From assembly GCA_913009895.1 (NCBI GenBank), contig CAJVXY010000004.1, positions 62,001-126,000 of the forward strand: a stretch of 64,000 nt of DNA. Direction: 5' to 3'. Below the pieces are notes generated by a model. That model searched no databases. It was not told where the DNA came from and worked only from the letters and a program-made list of their open reading frames with translations. The translations under genes and the position numbers were made by a program. Below are positions 9,808-19,009 of the stretch, piece by piece (positions within the stretch are counted from its first letter, which is position 1; every line of letters starts with the position of its first letter). The stretch is from an uncultured Acidiferrobacteraceae bacterium (GTDB lineage Bacteria; Pseudomonadota; Gammaproteobacteria; Acidiferrobacterales; SZUA-150).

Positions 9808-11016
9808 TTATGGCAATTTAGTTAACATCGCCCTCCATTCGTTAGTTACATTGTACTCGTTCTGGCAAGTCGTGCACAGCTCATCTGAGCCTGGAACGGG
9901 AACAAAGCTGCGGGTGCAGCCCGTGCACTTATGTAAATTGCGATGCATCACAGGATGTGCTGATGTGGATAATACTTCCGGGCCTGCGACAGAGGCATTT
10001 GAAATGGCGTTTTCGGGACAGAGGTTTTCGCACAGGCCGCAGTCCGTGCATAAACGTAACTGAAATAAAATGGAAATTTTCGACTTGGTCTCCTCCGCCA
10101 CCAGCGCCCCCGTGGGGCAGAGTTGGGCACAAGTGAGACAGACACTACATGCATCACTGAACGTTCGTGCTCGCCAGGGCAAATGGTGGTCTTGCCAGGG
10201 AAGTAACTCGGCTCGCTCTGCTAACAACTCCTGATATACGGACGGACGACAGGTGCTTCCATCATTAGACAAAAGGGGCCAACGTGATGCTGCCTGATCT
10301 CGTTCGGGTGCAAACTCATCAGGCCACTTCGAAACACCGTGGCCAGACTTCGCATTGGCTAAACGCAGGAAATTACGACGGCCGAGATCAACCTGCTCCT
10401 CACTCAACTGCACGGCCGTTTCGGTCTGTATACCCTGCTCCACTGTGAGGTGTACAGGGAGGCCCGTGAACCATTTTTTTAGCTCGGCGTGCATCTGCTC
10501 GACGGTAGCGCGGGCATCACCTCGATCACAATCTGAACATTGATCAGCGCCATGTAACACCACGGTTTGTGCACCGTCTGCTGCTGCCGCTGCCAGCAAG
10601 CGGGCATCCAGAACCTGGAGACAGGGCACAATGTTGTCAGCATCGGGATGGTCACTGCGACTACAGTGAATGTGTACCTCGGCCGAATCTGCTACGGTTT
10701 CCAGAAATCGCTGCGGATCGAATCCGCTTAATAATAAAGCGCCTGATGGACAAATCGGCAAACAAGCACCGCATGCGGTGCATCGTCCCGCGTCCAGGCG
10801 GACTTCGTCTGCGGTCAGTACCAGCGCCTTTACCGGACAACTGTCGGCACACCGCGTGCAGCTGACGTGTCGCCCCCTGAGGTTCAGGCACTGTGCCTGA
10901 TCAATCCCGAGCGCAATAATTTCACTGGTGCCTTTATTAACTGTGTCGCCCCGGGGGGACAAAATGCTGTGCTCGTTCACGATTATGCCCTTGGCACCTT
11001 GAAGTCTTCGTCCCAC
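9808..11016 (-). CDS. Polyferredoxin-type 4Fe-4S protein
   Basis: CTRCADSCPVKAL, CTACGACLPICP, CSVCLTCAQLCP, CTDCGLCENLCP ferredoxin motifs plus C-terminal CTGC...CTTC zinc-ribbon-like pair. Confidence 0.85.
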   Translation of the reverse strand: MGRRLQGAKGIIVNEHSILSPRGDTVNKGTSEIIALGIDQAQCLNLRGRHVSCTRCADSCPVKALVLTADEVRLDAGRCTACGACLPICPSGALLLSGFDPQRFLETVADSAEVHIHCSRSDHPDADNIVPCLQVLDARLLAAAAADGAQTVVLHGADQCSDCDRGDARATVEQMHAELKKWFTGLPVHLTVEQGIQTETAVQLSEEQVDLGRRNFLRLANAKSGHGVSKWPDEFAPERDQAASRWPLLSNDGSTCRPSVYQELLAERAELLPWQDHHLPWRARTFSDACSVCLTCAQLCPTGALVAEETKSKISILFQLRLCTDCGLCENLCPENAISNASVAGPEVLSTSAHPVMHRNLHKCTGCTRSFVPVPGSDELCTTCQNEYNVTNEWRAMLTKLP

Positions 11017-11468
11017 AGACGTGTCTTTGCCAGCTCGTAACGACTTCGTTTCGCAACCTCATCCCCAAGCTCATACCATAGCGCGCCCCAGTCCTGGTCG
11101 ACACAATCCGGTTGCTGAAACATTGGCGCTGCTGCGCCAAGCTCACGACAGTTTATCTGTTGTAGTTGCCACTCATCCGGTGAACTCTTGCTAACCGGCG
11201 CAAACTCACTGGCTAGCGCCGACCTGGCCAGGCTCAACAATAGCCCAGGCTCGCTGGACCCGGGTGCAGCAAACTTCATCACGACATAAAACCCGAACTG
11301 CTTGCTGATGCCGAAAGGAATAAAACCGAATAGCGGTCTCGGCACCCGTACCCGCAGACCTTCCACGTTAATAAATACGTCATAGATAAGCAGGTCACCG
11401 TCTGCAGAAGTCCGGAGCTGCTCGAGAGAGCCACTCCCCGACAAATCATCCTGAATTTTTTCGCTCAC
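10983..11468 (-). CDS. Hypothetical protein, 161 aa, in redox operon
   Basis: ORF filling the gap between cytochrome and polyferredoxin genes, overlapping both ends by a few bases; no family recognised. Confidence 0.65.
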   Translation of the reverse strand: MSEKIQDDLSGSGSLEQLRTSADGDLLIYDVFINVEGLRVRVPRPLFGFIPFGISKQFGFYVVMKFAAPGSSEPGLLLSLARSALASEFAPVSKSSPDEWQLQQINCRELGAAAPMFQQPDCVDQDWGALWYELGDEVAKRSRYELAKTRLWDEDFKVPRA

Positions 11469-12751
11469 TTAAGCCCCGCAAGGTAGTCGGAGATCAGTCG
11501 CAAATCTTTGTCACTAAGCCCCTTTGCCACGTCGCGCATAATAGAGTGCTCTTCGCGGTTTGCAGTCTTGAAGGCAAGCATTTGTGCAACTGCGTAATCG
11601 GAGTACTGGCCCGCCAACGCTGGAAAAATACCCTGGCCAAGTCCGGTCAAACCATGACAACGCGCGCAGCTTTGCTTGTATAGTGCCTCGCCGATTTCCA
11701 GGTTCGCACGTAGTTGAAGCGATAACACTTTGGGCCAGAACCGGGTGGGACGCATCTTCTGTTTACTGTAGTGGGCTGCCAGGTCCGCTATGTCCTGTTC
11801 GCTCAGCGTCGCCGCAAGACCTTGCATAGTGCTGTTTTTCCGCCTGCCCGCCTTGAATGCCCGCAGCTGCTGGGAGAGATAGTTGGCATTCAATCCTGCG
11901 ATACTGGGGAACACGGATTGTGCGCTATTGCCATCGGCACCGTGGCAACCGGTACAGGTCGCGGATTTTTGTTTCCCCGCTTCGATACTAGCTTGCACTG
12001 CCCCATTAGACTGACCGCCCCAGGGGACCGGAAAGGAGAGGTTGTGTGTCAGGTTCTGATGGCATTGTATACAGGTGACATTTTGTTCTTTTGCTTGTTG
12101 GTGCGGCAAAAGCCCGGGCAGGTATTCACCGAGCGTGCCCTTGAACAGGGACAGGTTATCAGGCCGATGGCATTCCCGGCAGCGGGCACTGTCCGTCTCG
12201 ATAAATCGCGCGCGCGCTTTTGGGGCAAGACGCAGCCCCAGCTCGGTGTTGTAAAGATCCCGGTCACGCAGCGCTAGTTGCACCATTTGGGTCCAGACCT
12301 CATCACCCCGATACATGTGCGTGAACCATTGGAATACAGAGTGTGATTTGTCGTGGCAGTTGGTACATCCGGGACGTAACTCGTTTTTACTGCCGCCCAT
12401 GGCTGAAAGCTGGTATTCCTCGTACTGAACCGGGTGGCACTCGGCGCAGCCGATGGTCACGCCCGAGGAGGGAGAATGCTGATTACCCTTGGGATTAAAG
12501 GCATAAGCGGCCTCGTTATACCAGGTCTCGTGGCAGGCGCTACAGGTTCCCGGGGTCTGGAACACCGACTTAACACCGTAAACGGGCAAGACGCCAACCT
12601 TGCCGACAATGAAAATCAGGATCAGGCCCGCTACCCCGAGTGCCGCAGCGACGATAATCTTTCTTTTCTTCGTCATACGGTTAAACGATCTGTGGATCGG
12701 CGCCATTATGTTGCGCGCCGTGGTGACCATGATTTTCCATATTCTCGTCAT
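11465..12751 (-). CDS. Multihaem cytochrome c: NapC/NirT-like N-terminal part plus two class I cytochrome c modules (track ORF to 12829; MTRIWKIMVT start preferred)
   Basis: Seven CXXCH motifs: CSACH, CAECH, CTNCH, CRECH, CIQCH, CTGCH, CARCH; N-terminal TM anchor. Confidence 0.88.
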   Translation of the reverse strand: MTRIWKIMVTTARNIMAPIHRSFNRMTKKRKIIVAAALGVAGLILIFIVGKVGVLPVYGVKSVFQTPGTCSACHETWYNEAAYAFNPKGNQHSPSSGVTIGCAECHPVQYEEYQLSAMGGSKNELRPGCTNCHDKSHSVFQWFTHMYRGDEVWTQMVQLALRDRDLYNTELGLRLAPKARARFIETDSARCRECHRPDNLSLFKGTLGEYLPGLLPHQQAKEQNVTCIQCHQNLTHNLSFPVPWGGQSNGAVQASIEAGKQKSATCTGCHGADGNSAQSVFPSIAGLNANYLSQQLRAFKAGRRKNSTMQGLAATLSEQDIADLAAHYSKQKMRPTRFWPKVLSLQLRANLEIGEALYKQSCARCHGLTGLGQGIFPALAGQYSDYAVAQMLAFKTANREEHSIMRDVAKGLSDKDLRLISDYLAGLK

Positions 12752-12755
12752 TGGG

Positions 12756-15104
12756 TTAAGCCTTTTTCGATGTCGCAGCGGCACGTTTAAATTTAAGCAG
12801 TATCGATGTGTCGACCTTAACCGTGCCATAGGCGTCGCCGGCTTGCGCCTTCTTCACCTTTACCGGAGTGGCAGTGGCAGGTCCGCCACCTTTTTTATCA
12901 AACACCGGAACAATCAGATCCATGGGGTGAACTCCAAAGTCTGACCACCACAGGTTATGAACAATGTCGTGGTCCAGATTGACGTGGGTATTCTCTGGCT
13001 TCGAATCTAACTTGCCACTGGCCACACTGCCAATGCTCCAATGGCCCCCGTCACGATGCATGGCGACTACCTCCGGTCGGATGGACTGGGTGACATGGGC
13101 GCGGGTCACCAGGTAACCTGCCTGCGAGGTCACCCGCACCAGGTCGCCATCGCGAATACCCAGGTCTGCCGCAGTTCCCGTGTTGATCTGCAAATTATTG
13201 GCCAAAGTCATCTCCGCCATCACCTTGTTATTAGCCGAGGCGTCACCGGCATGGTAGTCAGAAGCATGCACCAGCAAGGTAAGCTCGTCGTTACTGGTGG
13301 CGACATTCGTAGCCGCTTGCCAGTGCGGAAAAGGATCAAGGTTCAGCCTGACTGGCAGACCATATTTAGGTAACACCTCCTCGCCCTGCTCGTCGACAAT
13401 ACGACGCACCACCGGATCCAGGTAACCATAAATCGGCCACACACCACTGTGCCTGGCAACCAGGTCCCAGCCGCCATTTTTTTTCAGACCGGCAACGCCA
13501 TTAAGCTGTTCTCCCAGCCATTCCCTGGTATTGCTAAATCGCCAGTAGCGCGCTTGCTTGTTATCCCCGGTTGCACGAATGATGTCCCGCAAGATTTCAC
13601 GTAATTCCCTGACCTGGGCCGGGGGCGCAACCGCTTGTTGCCTGAGACCTACCCAGGGTAGCAGGCTTCCCTCTCCCTGCACCGGTTCGTTACGCTCCAA
13701 CCAGTGGCTCTCTGGAAGAATGATATCTGCCAGTTCCCAGGTTTCGTTCCTGAAAGTACCAATACCAACAAATAAACCTACCCGGTTTTGATCGGACAGA
13801 GTGTCGCGCCAAAGCGCTGCAGACGGCATGTTAAATGCCGGATTGGTGTTGTATCCAAAAAGTACATTAACGGGATATTGTTTCCCGGCTTGAAACGGGA
13901 ATTGGTAAGGTTTGCTCGCTGGATTCTTGCCCCGGGGAATCGGCGGTGCCGGCGCAATTCCACCCAGTTCCAGGCGCCGTGGTAAACAATTGCCGCCTCT
14001 TATCTCCAGCGCGCCGATTACCAGGGGCAACAACATCAAGGCCCGCTCGGTATCGTAACCGTTGGTATGTCCACTCGTGCCGGCCCCGGTCAGGATACAG
14101 CCTCGTTCGCTCTCGGCAAACTCCCGGGCAATACGACGAATAGTTAACGCCGGTACACCACTGATCTCCGCGGCATACTCGAGTGTATAGGGTTTCAACT
14201 CCTGGCCCAGACGAACAGCATTAAGGTTGCTAAGACGTTTGATGGCAGCTTTATCCGCCCAGCCATTCTCCAGCAGGTAACGGGTCATCGCCAACGCTAT
14301 CACCCCGTCCGTCCCAGGGCGTACCTGCACCCATTGGTCTGAAAGGCCGGCGGTTTTTGAGCAGCGCGGATCAAAGGTAACAATTCGGGCACGACGGAAA
14401 ATTCTGCCATCGAGGGCCTCAGCCGCGTAGTACGGGTGGCTAACAAAAAAATTGGTGCCAAAATTGAGAATGTAATGGCTATGGGCCAAATCGGGAATCG
14501 AATCCTTCTCCCCCCAAACCGCTTGCAACGCTGCCTGTCGATTGGTGGTATCACCCAGTTCGATCACAGTATTTGAACCAATAGTATGCAAAAAGCGATC
14601 CCAGGCCCCGGCACTGGTATCTTTACCGCGCAACAATGCAACGGCTTCCGGCGAACTGTTTTTAACGGCAAGACCAATCTCCTCAAGTGCCTGTTGCCAG
14701 GAAATCGGCTGCCAATTTCCTGAACCCCGGGCGCCCACACGTTTGAGTGGTTGTGTTAAGCGATCACCGTCAGACAATTGTAGCCAGGATGAGGAATCAG
14801 CAGCACTTACCCGCCCCCGGCTGCGATTAGATTCGGTCACGCCAGAAATTTCGACCACTTGCCTGCCCGGTTTACCAGTCAGCAGGTTCACGGTAGTGGG
14901 GTCATCCTCTACCCAAACCTCCACCGGGTTGTCGTGCATTGGCAAGGGAGAGCAAGAAAACACGCGCGCCCGTGGCTGGCGTTTAATGAAATTGTAGGAC
15001 TGGTCACCAAGAGCGACCTCCATAGCGGCGGCCTTCCTCCTGTACCCGAACGCGCTGGCAACGGCCAAACACACTTGTAAAAATCCACGTCGGCTAATTC
15101 TCAT
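12756..15104 (-). CDS. Molybdopterin oxidoreductase family subunit, Tat-exported, lacking FS0 cysteines
   Basis: Tat motif SRRGFLQV; PLKRVGARGSGNWQPISWQQALEEI, DPRCSKTAGLSDQWVQVRPGTDGVIALAM, LQINTGTAADLGIRDGDLVRVTS motifs of the DMSO reductase family. Confidence 0.88.
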   Translation of the reverse strand: MRISRRGFLQVCLAVASAFGYRRKAAAMEVALGDQSYNFIKRQPRARVFSCSPLPMHDNPVEVWVEDDPTTVNLLTGKPGRQVVEISGVTESNRSRGRVSAADSSSWLQLSDGDRLTQPLKRVGARGSGNWQPISWQQALEEIGLAVKNSSPEAVALLRGKDTSAGAWDRFLHTIGSNTVIELGDTTNRQAALQAVWGEKDSIPDLAHSHYILNFGTNFFVSHPYYAAEALDGRIFRRARIVTFDPRCSKTAGLSDQWVQVRPGTDGVIALAMTRYLLENGWADKAAIKRLSNLNAVRLGQELKPYTLEYAAEISGVPALTIRRIAREFAESERGCILTGAGTSGHTNGYDTERALMLLPLVIGALEIRGGNCLPRRLELGGIAPAPPIPRGKNPASKPYQFPFQAGKQYPVNVLFGYNTNPAFNMPSAALWRDTLSDQNRVGLFVGIGTFRNETWELADIILPESHWLERNEPVQGEGSLLPWVGLRQQAVAPPAQVRELREILRDIIRATGDNKQARYWRFSNTREWLGEQLNGVAGLKKNGGWDLVARHSGVWPIYGYLDPVVRRIVDEQGEEVLPKYGLPVRLNLDPFPHWQAATNVATSNDELTLLVHASDYHAGDASANNKVMAEMTLANNLQINTGTAADLGIRDGDLVRVTSQAGYLVTRAHVTQSIRPEVVAMHRDGGHWSIGSVASGKLDSKPENTHVNLDHDIVHNLWWSDFGVHPMDLIVPVFDKKGGGPATATPVKVKKAQAGDAYGTVKVDTSILLKFKRAAATSKKA

Positions 15105-15116
15105 ATTTCTCGCCCC

Positions 15117-16022
15117 TTAAAAATGGCCCTGGTAATATTGTGATGCCATCACCCACCAGATGCGCATGCCATAAACACCGGTGGCCGTCATAAAGGCAGC
15201 TACCAGTACGCCGTTAAGCGACCGTCTGGTCCTGGGAATAACCAGAATAATCAACGGCAAGAGCAGGCCCCATACAATTTCAAGGTATAAGTACGGCCAG
15301 CGGAATACACCCAAAAGCACCTCGTAAAGGATGGTGCGCTCTTCACCTGTCCCGTATGTCATCTGCAAGAACTCATTTCCCAGCAAAAAAAGATCGAAGA
15401 CAATGCCATAAAGCATAAGACGCGCCATGTCTGCCATCAGCTCGGGAGACACCCTGGCTGTTACTGTCACCAGAAAATTGCGTAACCACAGACAGAGAAT
15501 GAGCAATCCGATGCCCGAGACATAGGCACCGGTCAGGAACAGGAGCGGTGCCACCGAGGTATGATTGGGTAAGCGCGCAGGGTTCAGCTGCATAACTACT
15601 CCCGTGTACCAGTGGGTAGACAGCGCCAGCACGATTGCCAGGATCCCCAGTCTTCGCGCCCAAAGTTGGTTCTCTTTGTGGACAAAAAAGCTGTAGAACC
15701 CCATGGCAATTGGGTAAGTCAGGATGAGAAACGAACCCCATACCATGGGTGCCGACCAGTGGGCAAAGATAAAGAGGTGAAAGAAGCGATAGGGCTTGCC
15801 CGCATCAATGATCAGTAATACCGGCACAATCAATAGCGCCACGATGGCAGTATTTGAAGCGAAAAGGGCAAGGGGTTTGTATTTTTTAACACCGAACACC
15901 CAGCCCAGCGTGCTGATCACGAATGAACCGGCTGAGGCACCCACCAGCCAGAAGTACAGGGCAATGGGAAATCCCCAGTACGCATTTTGGAAGGCATTAG
16001 CGATAACCTGGCCTTCCATCAA
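15117..16022 (-). CDS. NrfD/PsrC-type polytopic membrane subunit
   Basis: 301 aa, many TM helices, 'YWGFPIALYFWLVGASAGSFVIS' opening typical of NrfD family; located between FeS and molybdopterin subunits. Confidence 0.88.
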   Translation of the reverse strand: MMEGQVIANAFQNAYWGFPIALYFWLVGASAGSFVISTLGWVFGVKKYKPLALFASNTAIVALLIVPVLLIIDAGKPYRFFHLFIFAHWSAPMVWGSFLILTYPIAMGFYSFFVHKENQLWARRLGILAIVLALSTHWYTGVVMQLNPARLPNHTSVAPLLFLTGAYVSGIGLLILCLWLRNFLVTVTARVSPELMADMARLMLYGIVFDLFLLGNEFLQMTYGTGEERTILYEVLLGVFRWPYLYLEIVWGLLLPLIILVIPRTRRSLNGVLVAAFMTATGVYGMRIWWVMASQYYQGHF

Positions 16023-16861
16023 TATAAACCTCTAAAGAACTTTTTCGGCGCTTCCGCAAAAAAGGTCCCGAAATTGTGCAGTCCCTGGCGCACCAGACCA
16101 AAAAATCCCATATCGGACTCATCGATGTTACCGGCCATCTCGCCGCCGACCTCACTGTTGCGTTTAAAGGTAGCGTAACGCTCACGAAGTTGGGCACTAC
16201 GATTAAGGAAGGCGAATTCCGGATCGGCAATAGACTCGTTCAAACCTATGTAGTAAACCTGTGGCGCAGTACCCAGCTCCGGTCGCAGGGTAAATACCTT
16301 GTTATCCCTGACCGTGCGCGCCACCTCGCTTTCGGGGTCGTTGATGTCACCGAATATGAGGGCACCGCCGGTGCAGGAGGTCACGCAGAGGGGAGCCAGT
16401 CCGCGAGTCACACGCACCACGCAGAAATCACACTTGTCAGCGACATTGCGGGGGTTACGTTTGTCCCGTCGGTGATCGGGTAGCAGGTGCCTGGCGTTAT
16501 ACGGGCAAGCCACCATACAGGCGCGACAACCGATACAACGGTTGTAGCGCTGCAGGACAAAACCGTCGGGATGTTTGAAAGTTGCCTGGGTCGGGCAAAC
16601 CGGTATACAAGGTGGGTCGTCACATTGATTGCACAATCGTGGCAATACATAACGCTTGGTATCCGGGTATTTTCCAACTTCTGTTTCCATTACCCAGATG
16701 CGCCATTCTCCCAACGGTACATCAAAGTGGGTCTTGCAGGCAGCGGTACAAGCATTACAACCGGTGCAACGCCGCAGATCTATGGCCATCGCGTAACGCT
16801 TGCGACCCGGCCTCCCTTTGCCGGATGACACGCCACCCATTCCATAAAGCCGATCAGCCAA
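16019..16861 (-). CDS. 4Fe-4S ferredoxin-type electron transfer subunit (DmsB/TtrB/PsrB-like)
   Basis: Four cluster motifs: CTGCNACTAAC, CNQCDDPPCIPVC, CIGCRACMVAC, CDFC...CVTSC. Confidence 0.92.
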   Translation of the reverse strand: MADRLYGMGGVSSGKGRPGRKRYAMAIDLRRCTGCNACTAACKTHFDVPLGEWRIWVMETEVGKYPDTKRYVLPRLCNQCDDPPCIPVCPTQATFKHPDGFVLQRYNRCIGCRACMVACPYNARHLLPDHRRDKRNPRNVADKCDFCVVRVTRGLAPLCVTSCTGGALIFGDINDPESEVARTVRDNKVFTLRPELGTAPQVYYIGLNESIADPEFAFLNRSAQLRERYATFKRNSEVGGEMAGNIDESDMGFFGLVRQGLHNFGTFFAEAPKKFFRGLY

Positions 16862-17239
16862 TGTAACCTCCAGTCCTCACAAGAAAAACCAGTATTACCT
16901 TCTGGACGCCCTCAACCCTGACACGAAGAAAACGTGCTAATAATGATGGCAAGAATAAAACTCCCCACACAAACGCCAGGATAAGTTGCACTGATGTGTG
17001 CTAACTATAACCGCGCGCGCCCATCCCTGTTGTTTATAAAACTACGCGGATTCACCTCTCTTGTTGTTCCAGTGAAACAATATGCACCCGCGACTCAGCT
17101 TATGCAACCAACAAATCTGGTACATACCAATCTATATAGGGTAGCAGTAGCGTGTAATGTTGCGTCGATCGTATGAACCCGCACTGCAGACAGACATTCG
17201 CTGTTCTCTATAAAAAAACAGGCTTATTGTTATGGCCCC

Positions 17240-18091
17240 TTAGCGCAACAATTTTATAACCGGTCCAGTATCCGGTCGTTTACCACACCAGATATAAAAC
17301 GACTCGGCGGCCTGCTCAACCAGCATGCCCAGGCCATCGACCTGTTTGGTTGCGCCGTGATATTTTGCCCATACCATAAAAGCTGTCGGTTTAGCGCTAT
17401 ACATCAGGTCATAGGCAAGGGCGTTTGTTGTAAAAATTGTTCCAGGGAGTGGCGGTACTTCGCCTTTGAGGCTGGCGGCAGTGCCATTAATTACCAGGTC
17501 GAAATGCTGGTCGGCCAAACCATCAAAACCGGTTGCTTTTATATTTCCCTTACTACTAAATATTTCTACCAATGCTTCTGCCTTGCTCACAGTACGATTA
17601 GCGAGCACTAATAACTGTGGCTGACAATCCAGTAAGGGTGCCAATACACCACGTACCGCACCACCCGCCCCCAGCACCAATACTTTTTTATTTTTAATAT
17701 CGAACTGACAATTATTTACAATATCCGTGACCAGGCCAAACCCATCAGTATTGTCACCAAAAATTTTCAACTCGTCGTGACTGCCAATGCTATCAGTTGC
17801 AAATTTTAAAGTATTGACCGCACCAGCCAGTTCCGCGCGCTCACTACGGGTATCGGCAAGTAACCAGGCCTCCAGTTTGTAAGGCACGGTAATATTCAAT
17901 CCCTTACCGCCAGCCCGGGCAAAATCATTCACTGCGTTTTCAAATTCACCACTGGCCACATCCACCGCATCATATTGAATGTCCAGTCCAAACTGTTTGG
18001 CGAACTGTTGGTGAATAACTGGCGATTTGCTATGGCCGATGGGGTGACCAAAAACGGCAAATTTTTCTGATTTTTTTGTGGTGGCCATCAT
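17240..18091 (-). CDS. aroE: Shikimate dehydrogenase
   Basis: FAVFGHPIGHSKSPVIHQQFAKQ, GLNITVPYKLEAW, DNTDGFGLV, VLVLGAGGAVRGV motifs. Confidence 0.95.
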   Translation of the reverse strand: MMATTKKSEKFAVFGHPIGHSKSPVIHQQFAKQFGLDIQYDAVDVASGEFENAVNDFARAGGKGLNITVPYKLEAWLLADTRSERAELAGAVNTLKFATDSIGSHDELKIFGDNTDGFGLVTDIVNNCQFDIKNKKVLVLGAGGAVRGVLAPLLDCQPQLLVLANRTVSKAEALVEIFSSKGNIKATGFDGLADQHFDLVINGTAASLKGEVPPLPGTIFTTNALAYDLMYSAKPTAFMVWAKYHGATKQVDGLGMLVEQAAESFYIWCGKRPDTGPVIKLLR

Positions 18092-18963
18092 TAATTAAAT
18101 ACTACCAAGTAATCAAGAAACAGGCCGACAAATATAACCAGGCCAAAACGGTTGTTGTCGAGAAAGGCCCGGAAACATTTAACCTTGTCACGGTCGCGAA
18201 TGAGTAACTGCTGATAGGTGGCCAACCCGGCAGCAATCACCAGACCTGTTCGAAACCACCAACCCAGGCCAACCAACTCACCTACCCAGTATAACAAGAG
18301 CAAGGTAATAACATGGCTGATAGCAATCATGAGTCGATCGTAACGTCCAAATAATATGGCCGTGGATTTGACGCCAATTTTTATATCATCATCACGATCA
18401 ACCATGGCATAGGCAGTATCGTATGCCACCGCCCAAAAAATATTTGCAGTAAACAATATCCAGGCCACGGCTGGCACACTGCCGGTTTCGGCGGCAAAGG
18501 CCATGGGAATGGCCCAGCCAAATGTGATACCTAAATAAAATTGTGGCAAGTGGGTGTAACGTTTCATAAAAGGATAACTGACCGCCAGTGCTGCACCGAC
18601 AAAAGATAAAGCGATGGTTAACCAGTTCAGTAACAACACCAGTCCGAATGCAGCTAACGCTAACGCGACAAACAAAACCAGCGCCTCTTTCTCGCTCACG
18701 CGACCAGCTGCCAGCGGTCGCCCTGAGGTGCGTTTTACGCGAGCATCAATAAACCTGTCCGCATAGTCATTAATTACGCAGCCCGCAGATCGCATCAGGA
18801 TGGTGCCAAGTACAAATACGATGAGCACGAGTCCGGCGGGTTTACCTGCCCCGGCTATCCACAAGGCCCACAGGGTCGGCCACAATAACAATAAAATACC
18901 GATGGGCCGGTTAAGGCGCGTTAGTTGTATGTATTCGTAAAGGCGTTGTTTAATGTCCATCAT
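18091..18963 (-). CDS. ubiA: 4-hydroxybenzoate octaprenyltransferase
   Basis: [46 protein letters not shown] motifs. Confidence 0.95.
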   Translation of the reverse strand: MMDIKQRLYEYIQLTRLNRPIGILLLLWPTLWALWIAGAGKPAGLVLIVFVLGTILMRSAGCVINDYADRFIDARVKRTSGRPLAAGRVSEKEALVLFVALALAAFGLVLLLNWLTIALSFVGAALAVSYPFMKRYTHLPQFYLGITFGWAIPMAFAAETGSVPAVAWILFTANIFWAVAYDTAYAMVDRDDDIKIGVKSTAILFGRYDRLMIAISHVITLLLLYWVGELVGLGWWFRTGLVIAAGLATYQQLLIRDRDKVKCFRAFLDNNRFGLVIFVGLFLDYLVVFN

Positions 18964-19009
18964 ACTCAGGAAAAATCATATCTTTTTACCAGTAATCACA
19001 GAGATAATA

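Noticed and set aside
11771-12277. 168-aa plus-strand ORF opposite the cytochrome gene
   Set aside because: Shadow ORF over the conserved seven-haem coding sequence.
14542-14997. 151-aa plus-strand ORF opposite the molybdopterin subunit
   Set aside because: Shadow ORF; the minus-strand frame carries all family motifs.
16862-17239. Intergenic region upstream of the redox operon searched for FNR-type (TTGAT-N4-ATCAA) sites, tRNA or sRNA
   Set aside because: No convincing motif or structure recognised by eye.
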